Shown here piece after piece: positions 26,318-34,038 of a DNA stretch of 50,141 nucleotides. Both the position numbers and the translations under genes were made by a program. A model generated the notes under the pieces. That model was not told where the DNA came from. It searched no databases and was given only the letters and a program-made list of their open reading frames with translations. This DNA is from CANLBN01 sp050633825 (lineage in GTDB: Bacteria; Pseudomonadota; Gammaproteobacteria; Pseudomonadales; Cellvibrionaceae). Within the stretch, counting starts at the first letter, position 1, and each line of letters starts with the position of its first letter. The stretch spans positions 1 to 50,141 of the forward strand of contig JBOEHG010000017.1 of NCBI GenBank assembly GCA_050633825.1, in the 5' to 3' direction.

Positions 26318-28468
26318 ATGAAATCAACCGCCCTTACTCAGCCATACCGTTTGTTTTTATTACTATTGATTTACACACTTACTTTTTCCTCCAATAGTAT
26401 GGGAAACAACCACGATCGATTAGAACCTAGCTCAGGCGATATGGAATTTATTTCGCTGGAACAGGGCAAGCAGACCCAAATAAGCGGCTTACATATCGAA
26501 AGTCGAGCCACAATGCGTATCAGTGGTATGGTTGCCGCGGTAGAACTGACCCAACGATTTAAAAATCCCAGTCAGCAGTGGGTTGAAGGACGCTATGTTT
26601 TTCCCTTGCCAGAAAATTCTGCAGTCAACGCTATGGAGATGATAATAGGTGATAGGCGCATTAAGGGCATTATTAAAGAAAAACAAGAAGCAAAGAAAAT
26701 TTATACTGAGGCTAAAGCAGCTGGCAAAAAAACAAGCTTATTACAACAACATCGACCCAACCTGTTCTCCCAAAAAGTCGCCAACATCGGACCCGAGGAA
26801 GAAATCACCATTACTTTGCGTTACACACAAACGGTTGACTATAACAAGGGCTTATTTAGCTTGCGCTTTCCAATGACACTAACGCCCCGCTATATTCCAG
26901 GGAAAACAATGGCTAGTATAGACAAAAAAAATGATATAACGGAAGCGCAGCACACAAACCCTGATATAGACGATAAAGGCTGGGGTTGGTCAACACCCAC
27001 CAATAGTGTAAATGACGCTCATTTAATTACACCGCCGATGGTAAAACATCATTCCTCTAACATTAAAAAACAAAACCCCATTGAAATAAATATCATACTC
27101 GATTCGGGCTTACCGTTAGCAGCGGTTAATAGTGCTTACCACGATATTATTATTAAAAAGCAGGAAAACAAACATATTATTACACTCGCTGAAGGTAGTG
27201 TCAGTATGGACCGAGATTTCGACCTTTCTTGGCAGCCTGTAGAAAAATCAGTGCCGCAAGCCGCTATATTTAATGAAACAATCGATGGTGATGACTATAG
27301 CCTTGTTATGCTAATGCCGCCTTCATCAAAAAGCTCGAACAAAAAAAAGGGGCAAACCATTCCCAAAGAAACTCTATTTATTATTGATACTTCTGGCTCT
27401 ATGGGTGGCACATCAATAAAACAGGCAAAAGCAGGACTTGAATTTGCTTTACAGCAGCTATCGCCTAACGACCGATTTAACATCATTGAATTTAATTCAA
27501 ATCATTCACTATTTCAGCAACAACCTATCGCTGCCAATAAAACTAATATCACCAAGGGTATAAATTTTGTTCGCGGATTACAAGCAGGTGGTGGAACAAA
27601 TATGCTACCTGCACTTAACGAAGCTTTTCATCAAAAAAATGAAGAAACCCACCTAAAGCAAATTATTTTTATTACTGATGGTAGCGTTGGTAATGAAGAA
27701 CAATTATTTTTATCAATCAATAAAAATTTAAACAATGCCCGTCTATTTACTGTCGGAATTGGCTCTGCTCCTAATAGCTTTTTTATGCGCAAATCCGCAG
27801 AATTTGGTCGAGGTAGTTTTACGTATATTGGCGATATCAATGAAGTCAATATAAAAATGGCAACATTATTTACTAAAATAACTCAACCTACCATGCGTGA
27901 TATCACTATTGAAACCGATCCACCCTCCATTAACAGCAAACAAATTTTAGATATTTTTCCAAAACGCATACCTGATTTATACAACGGAGAGCCTATAATC
28001 GTCGCAATCCGCAAAGACTATGAGCTTTCAAAATTAACCATCAAAGGAAATCATAAAAATCAAGCTTGGGCTCAGTCATTGGCACTGAAAAATGGAAAAC
28101 ATAATCCCGGCATTGGTACATTATGGGCACGCTATAAAATTGAATCTTTACTTGATGAAAAACGGTCAGGTGCTACTGAAGAAAAAATCAAACCAAAAGT
28201 AATAGCTGTAGCATTAACACACCAACTTATGAGCCCTTACACTAGTTTTGTTGCGGTTGAAGAAAAAATTAGTCGCCCCGCTAATCAAACAGTAAAAAAA
28301 TCAGCCATTCCTAACCTAGTTGCCAAAGGGCAACAATTACAAAATGTTAATTATCCACAAACCGCAACACCTTTATGGATCAATATATTAATTGGTAGCT
28401 TGGCATTCATCATCATTATTCTCTTACAAAGCAACCTCAATTTTAGAGGAAAGAAGAATGCTTTTTAA
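26318..28468 (+). CDS. Marine proteobacterial sortase target protein (VIT and vWA domains)
   Basis: A 716-residue cell-surface or envelope protein. After a signal peptide (LLLIYTLTFSSNS) comes a VIT domain (about 40-175, with MRISGMVAAVELTQRFKNP and the WVEGRYVFPLPENSAVN segment) and a von Willebrand A domain (about 350-530) with an intact MIDAS: DTSGS, GGGTNM and TDG. The C-terminus is a sortase signal: YPQTA at 679-683 followed by TP, a membrane helix and the basic tail RGKKNAF. The first motif position is Y rather than L. The sortase gene follows with an 11-nt overlap, so it is the dedicated substrate. Confidence 0.92.
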   Translation: MKSTALTQPYRLFLLLLIYTLTFSSNSMGNNHDRLEPSSGDMEFISLEQGKQTQISGLHIESRATMRISGMVAAVELTQRFKNPSQQWVEGRYVFPLPENSAVNAMEMIIGDRRIKGIIKEKQEAKKIYTEAKAAGKKTSLLQQHRPNLFSQKVANIGPEEEITITLRYTQTVDYNKGLFSLRFPMTLTPRYIPGKTMASIDKKNDITEAQHTNPDIDDKGWGWSTPTNSVNDAHLITPPMVKHHSSNIKKQNPIEINIILDSGLPLAAVNSAYHDIIIKKQENKHIITLAEGSVSMDRDFDLSWQPVEKSVPQAAIFNETIDGDDYSLVMLMPPSSKSSNKKKGQTIPKETLFIIDTSGSMGGTSIKQAKAGLEFALQQLSPNDRFNIIEFNSNHSLFQQQPIAANKTNITKGINFVRGLQAGGGTNMLPALNEAFHQKNEETHLKQIIFITDGSVGNEEQLFLSINKNLNNARLFTVGIGSAPNSFFMRKSAEFGRGSFTYIGDINEVNIKMATLFTKITQPTMRDITIETDPPSINSKQILDIFPKRIPDLYNGEPIIVAIRKDYELSKLTIKGNHKNQAWAQSLALKNGKHNPGIGTLWARYKIESLLDEKRSGATEEKIKPKVIAVALTHQLMSPYTSFVAVEEKISRPANQTVKKSAIPNLVAKGQQLQNVNYPQTATPLWINILIGSLAFIIIILLQSNLNFRGKKNAF

Positions 28469-29036
28469 AAAAAATAGATTTAAAAATAGCTGTATCATTA
28501 TTTTGGCAATCATTATCACTTGGCAGTGGGGGCAAGCAATAATGATCTATAGTAAAGCCCATTTAGCTAAATGGATGATAGCCCATGCTTGGGAACAAAC
28601 ATTAACAACAGGCAATAATATAAAACCATGGCCATGGGCAGATACTTGGCCGGTTGCAAAAATACTATTCCCAAACCAGCAGAGTTACTATGTACTTGCT
28701 GGCGGCGCAGGCAACAGCCTAGCATTTGGTCCGGGACACCTCAGCAGCACACCATTACCGGGGTCAAAAGGAGTCAGTGTTATTGGCGGCCATAGAGATA
28801 CTCATTTTTCTCTACTCAAAGATATACCAAAAAAAGAAACCATTAAGATACAAACCAAGCAAGGCCAATGGAAACAGTATCAGATCAATAAACATTGGAT
28901 AGCCGATAGCAATAAAGAACCACTATTAATTGATCATACAACTAATGGCATCTATCTGATTACCTGTTACCCATTTAATGCATTAAACCCGAGAGGGCCA
29001 CAACGGTTTATTGTCAGCGCAGAGGAAATAATATAA
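28458..29036 (+). CDS. Class GN sortase (marine proteobacterial sortase)
   Basis: A 192-residue membrane-anchored cysteine transpeptidase. An N-terminal helix (residues 11-30) is followed by the sortase barrel with catalytic H112 (GGHRDTHF), C170 (TCYPF) and R183 (GPQRFIV). It should cleave the YPQTA-type signal of the upstream protein. The ATG at 28458 is preceded by AGAGGA and overlaps the target gene by 11 nt; the open frame further upstream lies inside the target gene and is not used. A strong terminator follows. Confidence 0.93.
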   Translation: MLFKKNRFKNSCIIILAIIITWQWGQAIMIYSKAHLAKWMIAHAWEQTLTTGNNIKPWPWADTWPVAKILFPNQQSYYVLAGGAGNSLAFGPGHLSSTPLPGSKGVSVIGGHRDTHFSLLKDIPKKETIKIQTKQGQWKQYQINKHWIADSNKEPLLIDHTTNGIYLITCYPFNALNPRGPQRFIVSAEEII

Positions 29037-29067
29037 TTTGAGAAACCTATAGAAAAAATAAAGGCAG

Positions 29068-29106
29068 AAAAAAACCGTAATAAGGATTAGTTATTACGGT
29101 TTTTTT
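29068..29106. terminator. Bidirectional terminator after the sortase gene
   Basis: Perfect 9-bp stem CCGTAATAA/TTATTACGG (29075-29083 with 29091-29099), loop of 7, flanked by A-tract and T-tract on opposite sides. It can serve both the sortase operon and the convergent lipase gene. Confidence 0.9.
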
Positions 29107-29127
29107 AAGATAGACTCTAATTATAAT

Positions 29128-30270
29128 TTAAGCAATAAAGCTAATGGCATTTTTCACTTGATTATTAATCTTTTTAGTCACGCGATTTAATACTAAGCGT
29201 AGTATTTGAGTCGTAATATCCTCAGCCGTTTCAACCAGTTTCATACCTAACATTCGCATCATTTTACGAATCAAGAAAAGTACCCAACCGGCAATTTCAG
29301 CACCCGCCTCTAAGCCTTTTTGTAATATCATCGCCAGATAATCAGCAACCGTTAATCCCGCCACAACCGGAACAGCAACCCTAGCCAATACTGTCTGCAC
29401 AACAAAAGCTGCAGCATGATTCAGTTTTTCCCAGAACGTAGAGCTATGAGCATTTTCCACTGAATCGCTTTTCAACCATAATTTAAGTGCAGAAGAAGAG
29501 AAAGAAGGCTGAGGGCGGCGTAATTCGTCCCAAGGCTTATCACCTACAGATGATTCATAGTTATCCATAAAATGCGCCTTAGGATTAATCACCAAACCAC
29601 CATAAGGTAAGTAACACGGATGGCCTACTGTTGGCGCATGAAAGAAGGGAAATAACGGTACCATAGGAACAGGATCTGTACCGTGAAAAACACGATAAAT
29701 ATTCTCTGTCTTTAGTTTAGTTGTTAACTTGTCAGAAAAGCCGCCAGCGCCACAACCCACTCTGGGAGAACCAAAAGTATATAAACGGACTTTTTTGCCG
29801 TATGTGCTTGATGCCCAATCAGCTGCCAAATTAGCAACCGCACCACCCAAACTATGACCGATACAGTGGATCGTTTGAACACCAGACTGCTTACTAATAA
29901 AATCCGCTAGCTGATCACGCAAGCTGTTAAACGCATGATTGAAACCTGAGTGCACCGCTGAACCTGTCGAGCAAACATTCAAACCTGTTCGCAAGTCAGT
30001 AACAATATCGGCACCGTAATTAGCACCTGTTGTACCACGAAAGATCAAGAAGAGATCATTTTCATACTCACCACTACCACGAGCACATAAACCAAAATTA
30101 TCTCTTGCATTAATTAAACGGCTACCTACCTTCGCCGTTAACACATTTTTATCACTTCCTTTTGATGAAAACTCAGGCATACTCAAAAATGTTTTAAGCC
30201 TGAATTCATTCCTTACAACATAAACCTCTTTGGCCAGCTTGGCAGCAAGGCCGCTCGATACGTTTCCCAT
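29128..30270 (-). CDS. Class 3-type lipase without signal peptide, possible interbacterial effector
   Basis: A 380-residue lipase. The alpha/beta hydrolase core has oxyanion FRGTTG, nucleophile S140 in GHSLGG, acid D199 in GTDPVPM and a His candidate at H217 or H233 (KAHFMDNY), as in lipase class 3 (Tle-like) proteins. The C-terminal 110 residues hold several hydrophobic helices (AAAFVVQTVLARVAVPVV and others) suited to membrane insertion. No signal peptide, unlike a normally secreted lipase. The two next genes encode near-identical exported proteins, so an effector with periplasmic immunity is the best reading. No secretion-system gene is in the window; a housekeeping lipase remains possible. 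Confidence 0.8.
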   Translation of the reverse strand: MGNVSSGLAAKLAKEVYVVRNEFRLKTFLSMPEFSSKGSDKNVLTAKVGSRLINARDNFGLCARGSGEYENDLFLIFRGTTGANYGADIVTDLRTGLNVCSTGSAVHSGFNHAFNSLRDQLADFISKQSGVQTIHCIGHSLGGAVANLAADWASSTYGKKVRLYTFGSPRVGCGAGGFSDKLTTKLKTENIYRVFHGTDPVPMVPLFPFFHAPTVGHPCYLPYGGLVINPKAHFMDNYESSVGDKPWDELRRPQPSFSSSALKLWLKSDSVENAHSSTFWEKLNHAAAFVVQTVLARVAVPVVAGLTVADYLAMILQKGLEAGAEIAGWVLFLIRKMMRMLGMKLVETAEDITTQILRLVLNRVTKKINNQVKNAISFIA

Positions 30271-30288
30271 GTTAAACTCCTGTTACTA

Positions 30289-30810
30289 TTAATCAATGTC
30301 CCAATGACAGTTTGTTCCGTAAACACCCTTTTCTATCTCAACACGCCGGATATCTTCTGTTAACTCACAACGGAAATTATTTGGCTTTCCACCAAATTCT
30401 GCATATTCATCTTTATTAAACTTACCACCACCCCAAATTTGATACTCTTCACCCTTATACTCAACAATAACATCCTGATGAGAAAGAAATTCAAATGCCC
30501 CCAAAACTGGAGTTCGATATTGAACGGTAATAGCATCAAAAGAAAAGCGCCCCTGCTGATCAGCAACGACCTCATCTTTTTGGAGCTCTTTTTTAGACTC
30601 CAACTCATAGACACGTGTTATTTTTGCGTTAGCAGCAGGTTCACCATTAAACAATAACTGCCCAGAGAAACCAGAAAAAGGGTAAGCCAATTCTTTCTTT
30701 AACATGCCCATAAATTCACCTCCTATGGCATACAACGGCATTAAGCAGGCACTCAAGAGACTTAAACTCATCAAGTAGCGCAAGTAAGCTAATTTAATAT
30801 TCTTTAGCAT
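30289..30810 (-). CDS. Exported DUF6795-like protein, probable lipase immunity protein (copy 1)
   Basis: A 173-residue protein with an N-terminal export signal; LLSAC at about residue 21 resembles a lipobox, though cleavage after LYA is also possible. The mature part begins GGEFMG and carries GFSGQLLFNGEPAANAKITR, a transthyretin-like start, and ends GGKPNNFRCELTEDIRRVEI, which resembles DUF6795. It is 18 nt upstream of the lipase in the same orientation and is very similar to the gene at 31014-31529. Function is inferred from arrangement; such domains neighbour lipase effectors. Confidence 0.7.
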   Translation of the reverse strand: MLKNIKLAYLRYLMSLSLLSACLMPLYAIGGEFMGMLKKELAYPFSGFSGQLLFNGEPAANAKITRVYELESKKELQKDEVVADQQGRFSFDAITVQYRTPVLGAFEFLSHQDVIVEYKGEEYQIWGGGKFNKDEYAEFGGKPNNFRCELTEDIRRVEIEKGVYGTNCHWDID

Positions 30811-31013
30811 AGGGGTTAACCTATAGAGTTATTGTAATTAAGAGCTTGAGGGGGAGTGACGGGATACTAAAAGTATCATCAATAAATAAAAGGCAGGTCG
30901 TATCAACAAGATCCCTCTACTCAAATTATCTTCTAGGGCAAACTTTATTCGATTTTAATGTATATGTGTTATTTAAGCGCTAGAATTGAGAAGCAGTTAA
31001 CAAACCCATATGA

Positions 31014-31529
31014 CTATTCAACCACCCAATGACAGTTTGTTCCATAAACCCCCTTTCCTATCTCAACACGTCGAATATCTTCTATTAACTCACAACGAAA
31101 ATTATTTGGCTTTCCACCAAATTCTGCATACTCATCTTTATTAAACTTGCTACCGCCCCAAATTTGATACTCTTCACCGTTGTATTCAACGATAACGTCC
31201 TGATGAGATAAGAATTCAAATGCTCCCAATACCGGATTTCGATACCGAAGAAGAACCGACTCGAATGAGAATTCTCCTTTTTCATCGGTAACGACTATGT
31301 CTTGCTGTGGTCCTTTTTTAGACTCCAACTCATAAATACGAGTTACTTTAGCCTGAGCAGCAGGCTCACCCTTAAAAAATAGTTGGCCAGAAAAACCAGA
31401 AAAGGGGTAAGCAGGCTCCGACTTTAATGCGCCCATAAACTCTCCTCCCATAGCATACGGCGGTAGCAAACAAAGATATAAAATCGTAAAGGTAAACCGT
31501 AACAAGGTTTGATAGCTAAATAGGACCAT
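31014..31529 (-). CDS. Exported DUF6795-like protein, probable lipase immunity protein (copy 2)
   Basis: A 171-residue paralogue of the preceding protein. From the shared GGEFMG onward I count about 30 differences over roughly 145 residues, with the stretch from VLGAFEFLSHQDVIVEY to GTNCHW nearly unchanged. The signal peptide differs (LRFTFTILYLCLLPPYAMGG) and lacks a convincing lipobox. GGAGG lies 12 nt before the ATG. A tandem copy of this kind suggests duplication to broaden or strengthen immunity. Confidence 0.7.
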   Translation of the reverse strand: MVLFSYQTLLRFTFTILYLCLLPPYAMGGEFMGALKSEPAYPFSGFSGQLFFKGEPAAQAKVTRIYELESKKGPQQDIVVTDEKGEFSFESVLLRYRNPVLGAFEFLSHQDVIVEYNGEEYQIWGGSKFNKDEYAEFGGKPNNFRCELIEDIRRVEIGKGVYGTNCHWVVE

Positions 31530-31628
31530 ATCGGCAAGATTCCTCCCTTTATCACAGATATAAATATGATAGTTTTTTCATATAGAACTGGCGTGTTAAG
31601 CCACTGCAAAAGATCAATTATTGAGCAA

Positions 31629-31814
31629 TTACCAATAAAACCAAATTAGCCCCAGCACAACCACCAATAAACCATAGTAAATAACTTTCTGCTTTAGCTC
31701 TTCCCGCTTAATGTTTTTATTTTTATCCATCGGCGCACCAAATGCCAATGCGACAATGAGCGTAACAAGAAAGTAAGCAATTAATGAAGCGACTATTTTT
31801 GAAAAAATTTCCAT
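31629..31814 (-). CDS. Small two-helix membrane protein
   Basis: A 61-residue protein with two transmembrane helices (residues 5-27 and 43-60) joined by a charged loop MDKNKNIKREELKQK. No family recognised. It lies 99 nt from the second DUF6795 paralogue in the same orientation, within the same minus-strand group, but a functional link is unproven. Small size lowers confidence. Confidence 0.5.
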   Translation of the reverse strand: MEIFSKIVASLIAYFLVTLIVALAFGAPMDKNKNIKREELKQKVIYYGLLVVVLGLIWFYW

Positions 31815-31927
31815 TGCATTCCTTTTTATGAATGGCCATTTATTTTATTTTTTTGATAATAACATACTATGGTGCTATACGCTGATTGTACAGTTACGAG
31901 AAATACATCTTATAGAAAAAAGTGACA

Positions 31928-32605
31928 TTACTGATTTTGTAATGATACAGAGGGTGACAGAATGCGGGCTAATTTATTATGGCCTTTTGAATAAGCATGA
32001 TCGAATGCTGTCTTGCCTTCTTTGTCTTTTATTGTTTTATCAGCGCCAGCCTTTATTAACATCTCTGCAATAGTAATATAGTTTTTTGACCCATCACCTA
32101 AAATCGCAACCTCCAATAATGCCGTCCACCCTAATTTATTGACTCTATTAACGGGCGCACCAGCCTTAATAAGCAAATCAACGATTTCAACTGCACCTTT
32201 GGCTGAACCATAAATAATGGCGCCCCCTTCATAAACAGAAGTAATCAGCGTTGGATCAGCACCTAAGGTAATAGCCGTACGCGCTAATTCTGGGTTATTC
32301 GTAGTGATGGCAATATTCAATACATCGCGTTTCCTTATGTCTAGCGCATTAATATTTGCTCCATGCCTTACCAATAGACGCAGTATTTCTAATCGATCAT
32401 AACGGGCCGCAACAATAACAGGGGTATCACCGGCACTATTGTTTTTTTCTAAATCAATAACATCCTCATCAAGATATTTAATCACTTCTTCAGTCGCACC
32501 CTTTTCAATGTACTGAAATATATCGGTGGCAGCGCTTATGCTTGGATAAAATACTGTGATCATAAAAACCAAGAAAGCATTATAAATTAAATGATTAAAT
32601 TTCAT
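31928..32605 (-). CDS. Exported ankyrin-repeat protein
   Basis: A 225-residue protein with a signal peptide (LVFMITVFYPSISAA) and about six ankyrin repeats. Recognisable units include DTPVIVAARYDRLEILRLLV, then GADPTLIT, GAPVNRVNKLGWTALLEVAI and GADKTIKDKEGKTAFDHAYS. Expected to be periplasmic and to bind another protein. Exported ankyrin proteins are found as immunity proteins or as accessory binding proteins; here the neighbouring lipase/immunity cassette in the same orientation favours the first reading, without proof. Confidence 0.8.
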   Translation of the reverse strand: MKFNHLIYNAFLVFMITVFYPSISAATDIFQYIEKGATEEVIKYLDEDVIDLEKNNSAGDTPVIVAARYDRLEILRLLVRHGANINALDIRKRDVLNIAITTNNPELARTAITLGADPTLITSVYEGGAIIYGSAKGAVEIVDLLIKAGAPVNRVNKLGWTALLEVAILGDGSKNYITIAEMLIKAGADKTIKDKEGKTAFDHAYSKGHNKLARILSPSVSLQNQ

Positions 32606-33013
32606 TAGATGTGCCTATAGTCAATATCGATAATCTCATTATCATCTTAAATACTGACCGCTTGCTGACTAAGAGCCAAGATAATGTATTCTCCATGATC
32701 ACCAAAGATCATGGGAATACAATTAGCTTGTGGGGAACAAGCTTTGCCCTTCCATGCACTTGAAAATTACTCAAACGCCATGGATGGCGTGAATGCCTAT
32801 TTTGCAGGAGCAAAAATAGGCCTGCATTTTCACAGCTTCCGCTCCTGCTCACGCTAAGTACCTATATCCCTATAGGCAATGTACCCTCCATCCATGGAGG
32901 GCAAAAAAGCCCAGCGGGGCTGGGCAAGGGAGGTGACACTCTTAATAAAAACCATCCATGGTGCTTTAACCTCCTTACTCTTCATCCATGATGACTTACT
33001 CCATCACATTGAT
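32606..33013. other. Gene-free stretch with dense hairpins
   Basis: 408 nt between the ankyrin gene and pdsO with no supportable ORF. Most of it is occupied by the hairpin array described separately; the rest is promoter space for the ankyrin gene and the 3' flank of pdsO. Confidence 0.6.
32693..32985. repeat. Array of short perfect hairpins
   Basis: At least seven inverted repeats within about 300 nt: CCATGATC/GATCATGG (32693-32714), AGCTTGT/ACAAGCT (32725-32743), ACGCCAT/ATGGCGT (32775-32790), GCCTATTTTGC with GCAAAAATAGGC (32795-32821, one bulge), CCTATA/TATAGG (32861-32876), CCCTCCAT/ATGGAGGG (32884-32901), GCCCAGC/GCTGGGC (32909-32925) and ACCAT/ATGGT (32951-32962). Several share a CCAT-(GG or CC)-ATGG core. 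Confidence 0.6.
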
Positions 33014-33757
33014 TCATTCAATAATCGCAACGTCACCATTTTTCTTTGGATCAAATACTTCAATACTCACGCGTCGCTCTAGTGCATAAGCATCGAGGTC
33101 ACCCTTTGGTGCTTGTGATTTATCTGCACCATAAGAAAGTCGTTCTATACGTGTTGCGTCAACACCTCGATTTTCTAAGGCCTGCTGTACATTGATAGCT
33201 CGATGCATAGAAAGTACATTATTGTATTCATCGGTTCCTCGAGGGTCGGCATAGCCATGAAGGCGAATACTTAACTCTTGATTGCGCTTTAAAAATGCGG
33301 CCAATTCATCCAAGCGTTTTGAGGTATAGCGATTAACATCATCTGTACCCGTGTGGAACAGCACTTGAAATTCCAAGTTGGTCATTGCCAAGGCATGAAG
33401 CTGTTGCTGTTGTTGCCTAGCGATATGCAACTGCTCCTTTAGCGAAGCCATTTCAAGCTGTGTATTCACAAGCTTCTCGCGTGCTTGTCTATTTTCATCG
33501 ACTACCACTTCATACTCATCAGCCTTAGCCAGTTCATCACCCAATACACTGCCACCAATACCGCCAGCCATAACCCCAATAGGACCTGCTAATAGGCCGC
33601 CAATGATACTTGCCATACTAAATGTGGCACCTTGCTTGACGGTTGTTATCTCGCCACTATTATCCAACTCATCGGGATAACCTTCTGCGGCGAATGTTTG
33701 AATGGATGCACTGCTAATCGCTAAGGCGATACCGGTTGCTAATAATGTTTTCTTCAT
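33014..33757 (-). CDS. pdsO: Sortase-system-associated OmpA-like protein PdsO
   Basis: A 247-residue envelope protein with a clear signal peptide (ALAISSASIQTFAA). A glycine-rich segment (SMASIIGGLLAGPIGVMAGG) and a coiled coil (about 85-125) precede a C-terminal OmpA peptidoglycan-binding domain with HGYADPRGTDEYNNVLSMHRA. This architecture fits PdsO, the OmpA-family protein that occurs only in genomes with the dedicated sortase kinase/regulator pair and often next to them. Here it is about 4 kb beyond the sortase gene. A plain OmpA-like protein is the alternative reading. Confidence 0.82.
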   Translation of the reverse strand: MKKTLLATGIALAISSASIQTFAAEGYPDELDNSGEITTVKQGATFSMASIIGGLLAGPIGVMAGGIGGSVLGDELAKADEYEVVVDENRQAREKLVNTQLEMASLKEQLHIARQQQQQLHALAMTNLEFQVLFHTGTDDVNRYTSKRLDELAAFLKRNQELSIRLHGYADPRGTDEYNNVLSMHRAINVQQALENRGVDATRIERLSYGADKSQAPKGDLDAYALERRVSIEVFDPKKNGDVAIIE

Positions 33758-34038
33758 CGTTTTATCCTCAAGTTAGTTGATCTGAGGGCGAGCCAGAAGT
33801 AGTCATCATTGGCGGTTATTCAAAAGCGTTAACCACCCTATGCCCTCGTTCGATATCTATTAAACAAAAGGAAATGGACTTTTTATGGAATTAAAAATGA
33901 TAAAGAGGGGAGAGATTATGATGAATTATGGCAACATCAAAAAATGATCGGAGTATTAACAGTCTACAAATTAATCAAAATCAGCTAAAATTCACGGCTT
34001 GAAGAATTACACTAAGTATTAACACAAGGAGCAGTTCA

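Noticed and set aside
28392..28457. Upstream extension of the sortase frame
   Set aside because: It lies inside the target gene; the ATG at 28458 has a good ribosome site.
32879..33082. 67-codon frame across the hairpin array into pdsO
   Set aside because: Overlaps pdsO on the other strand, no ribosome site, no domain; the sequence is made of palindromes.
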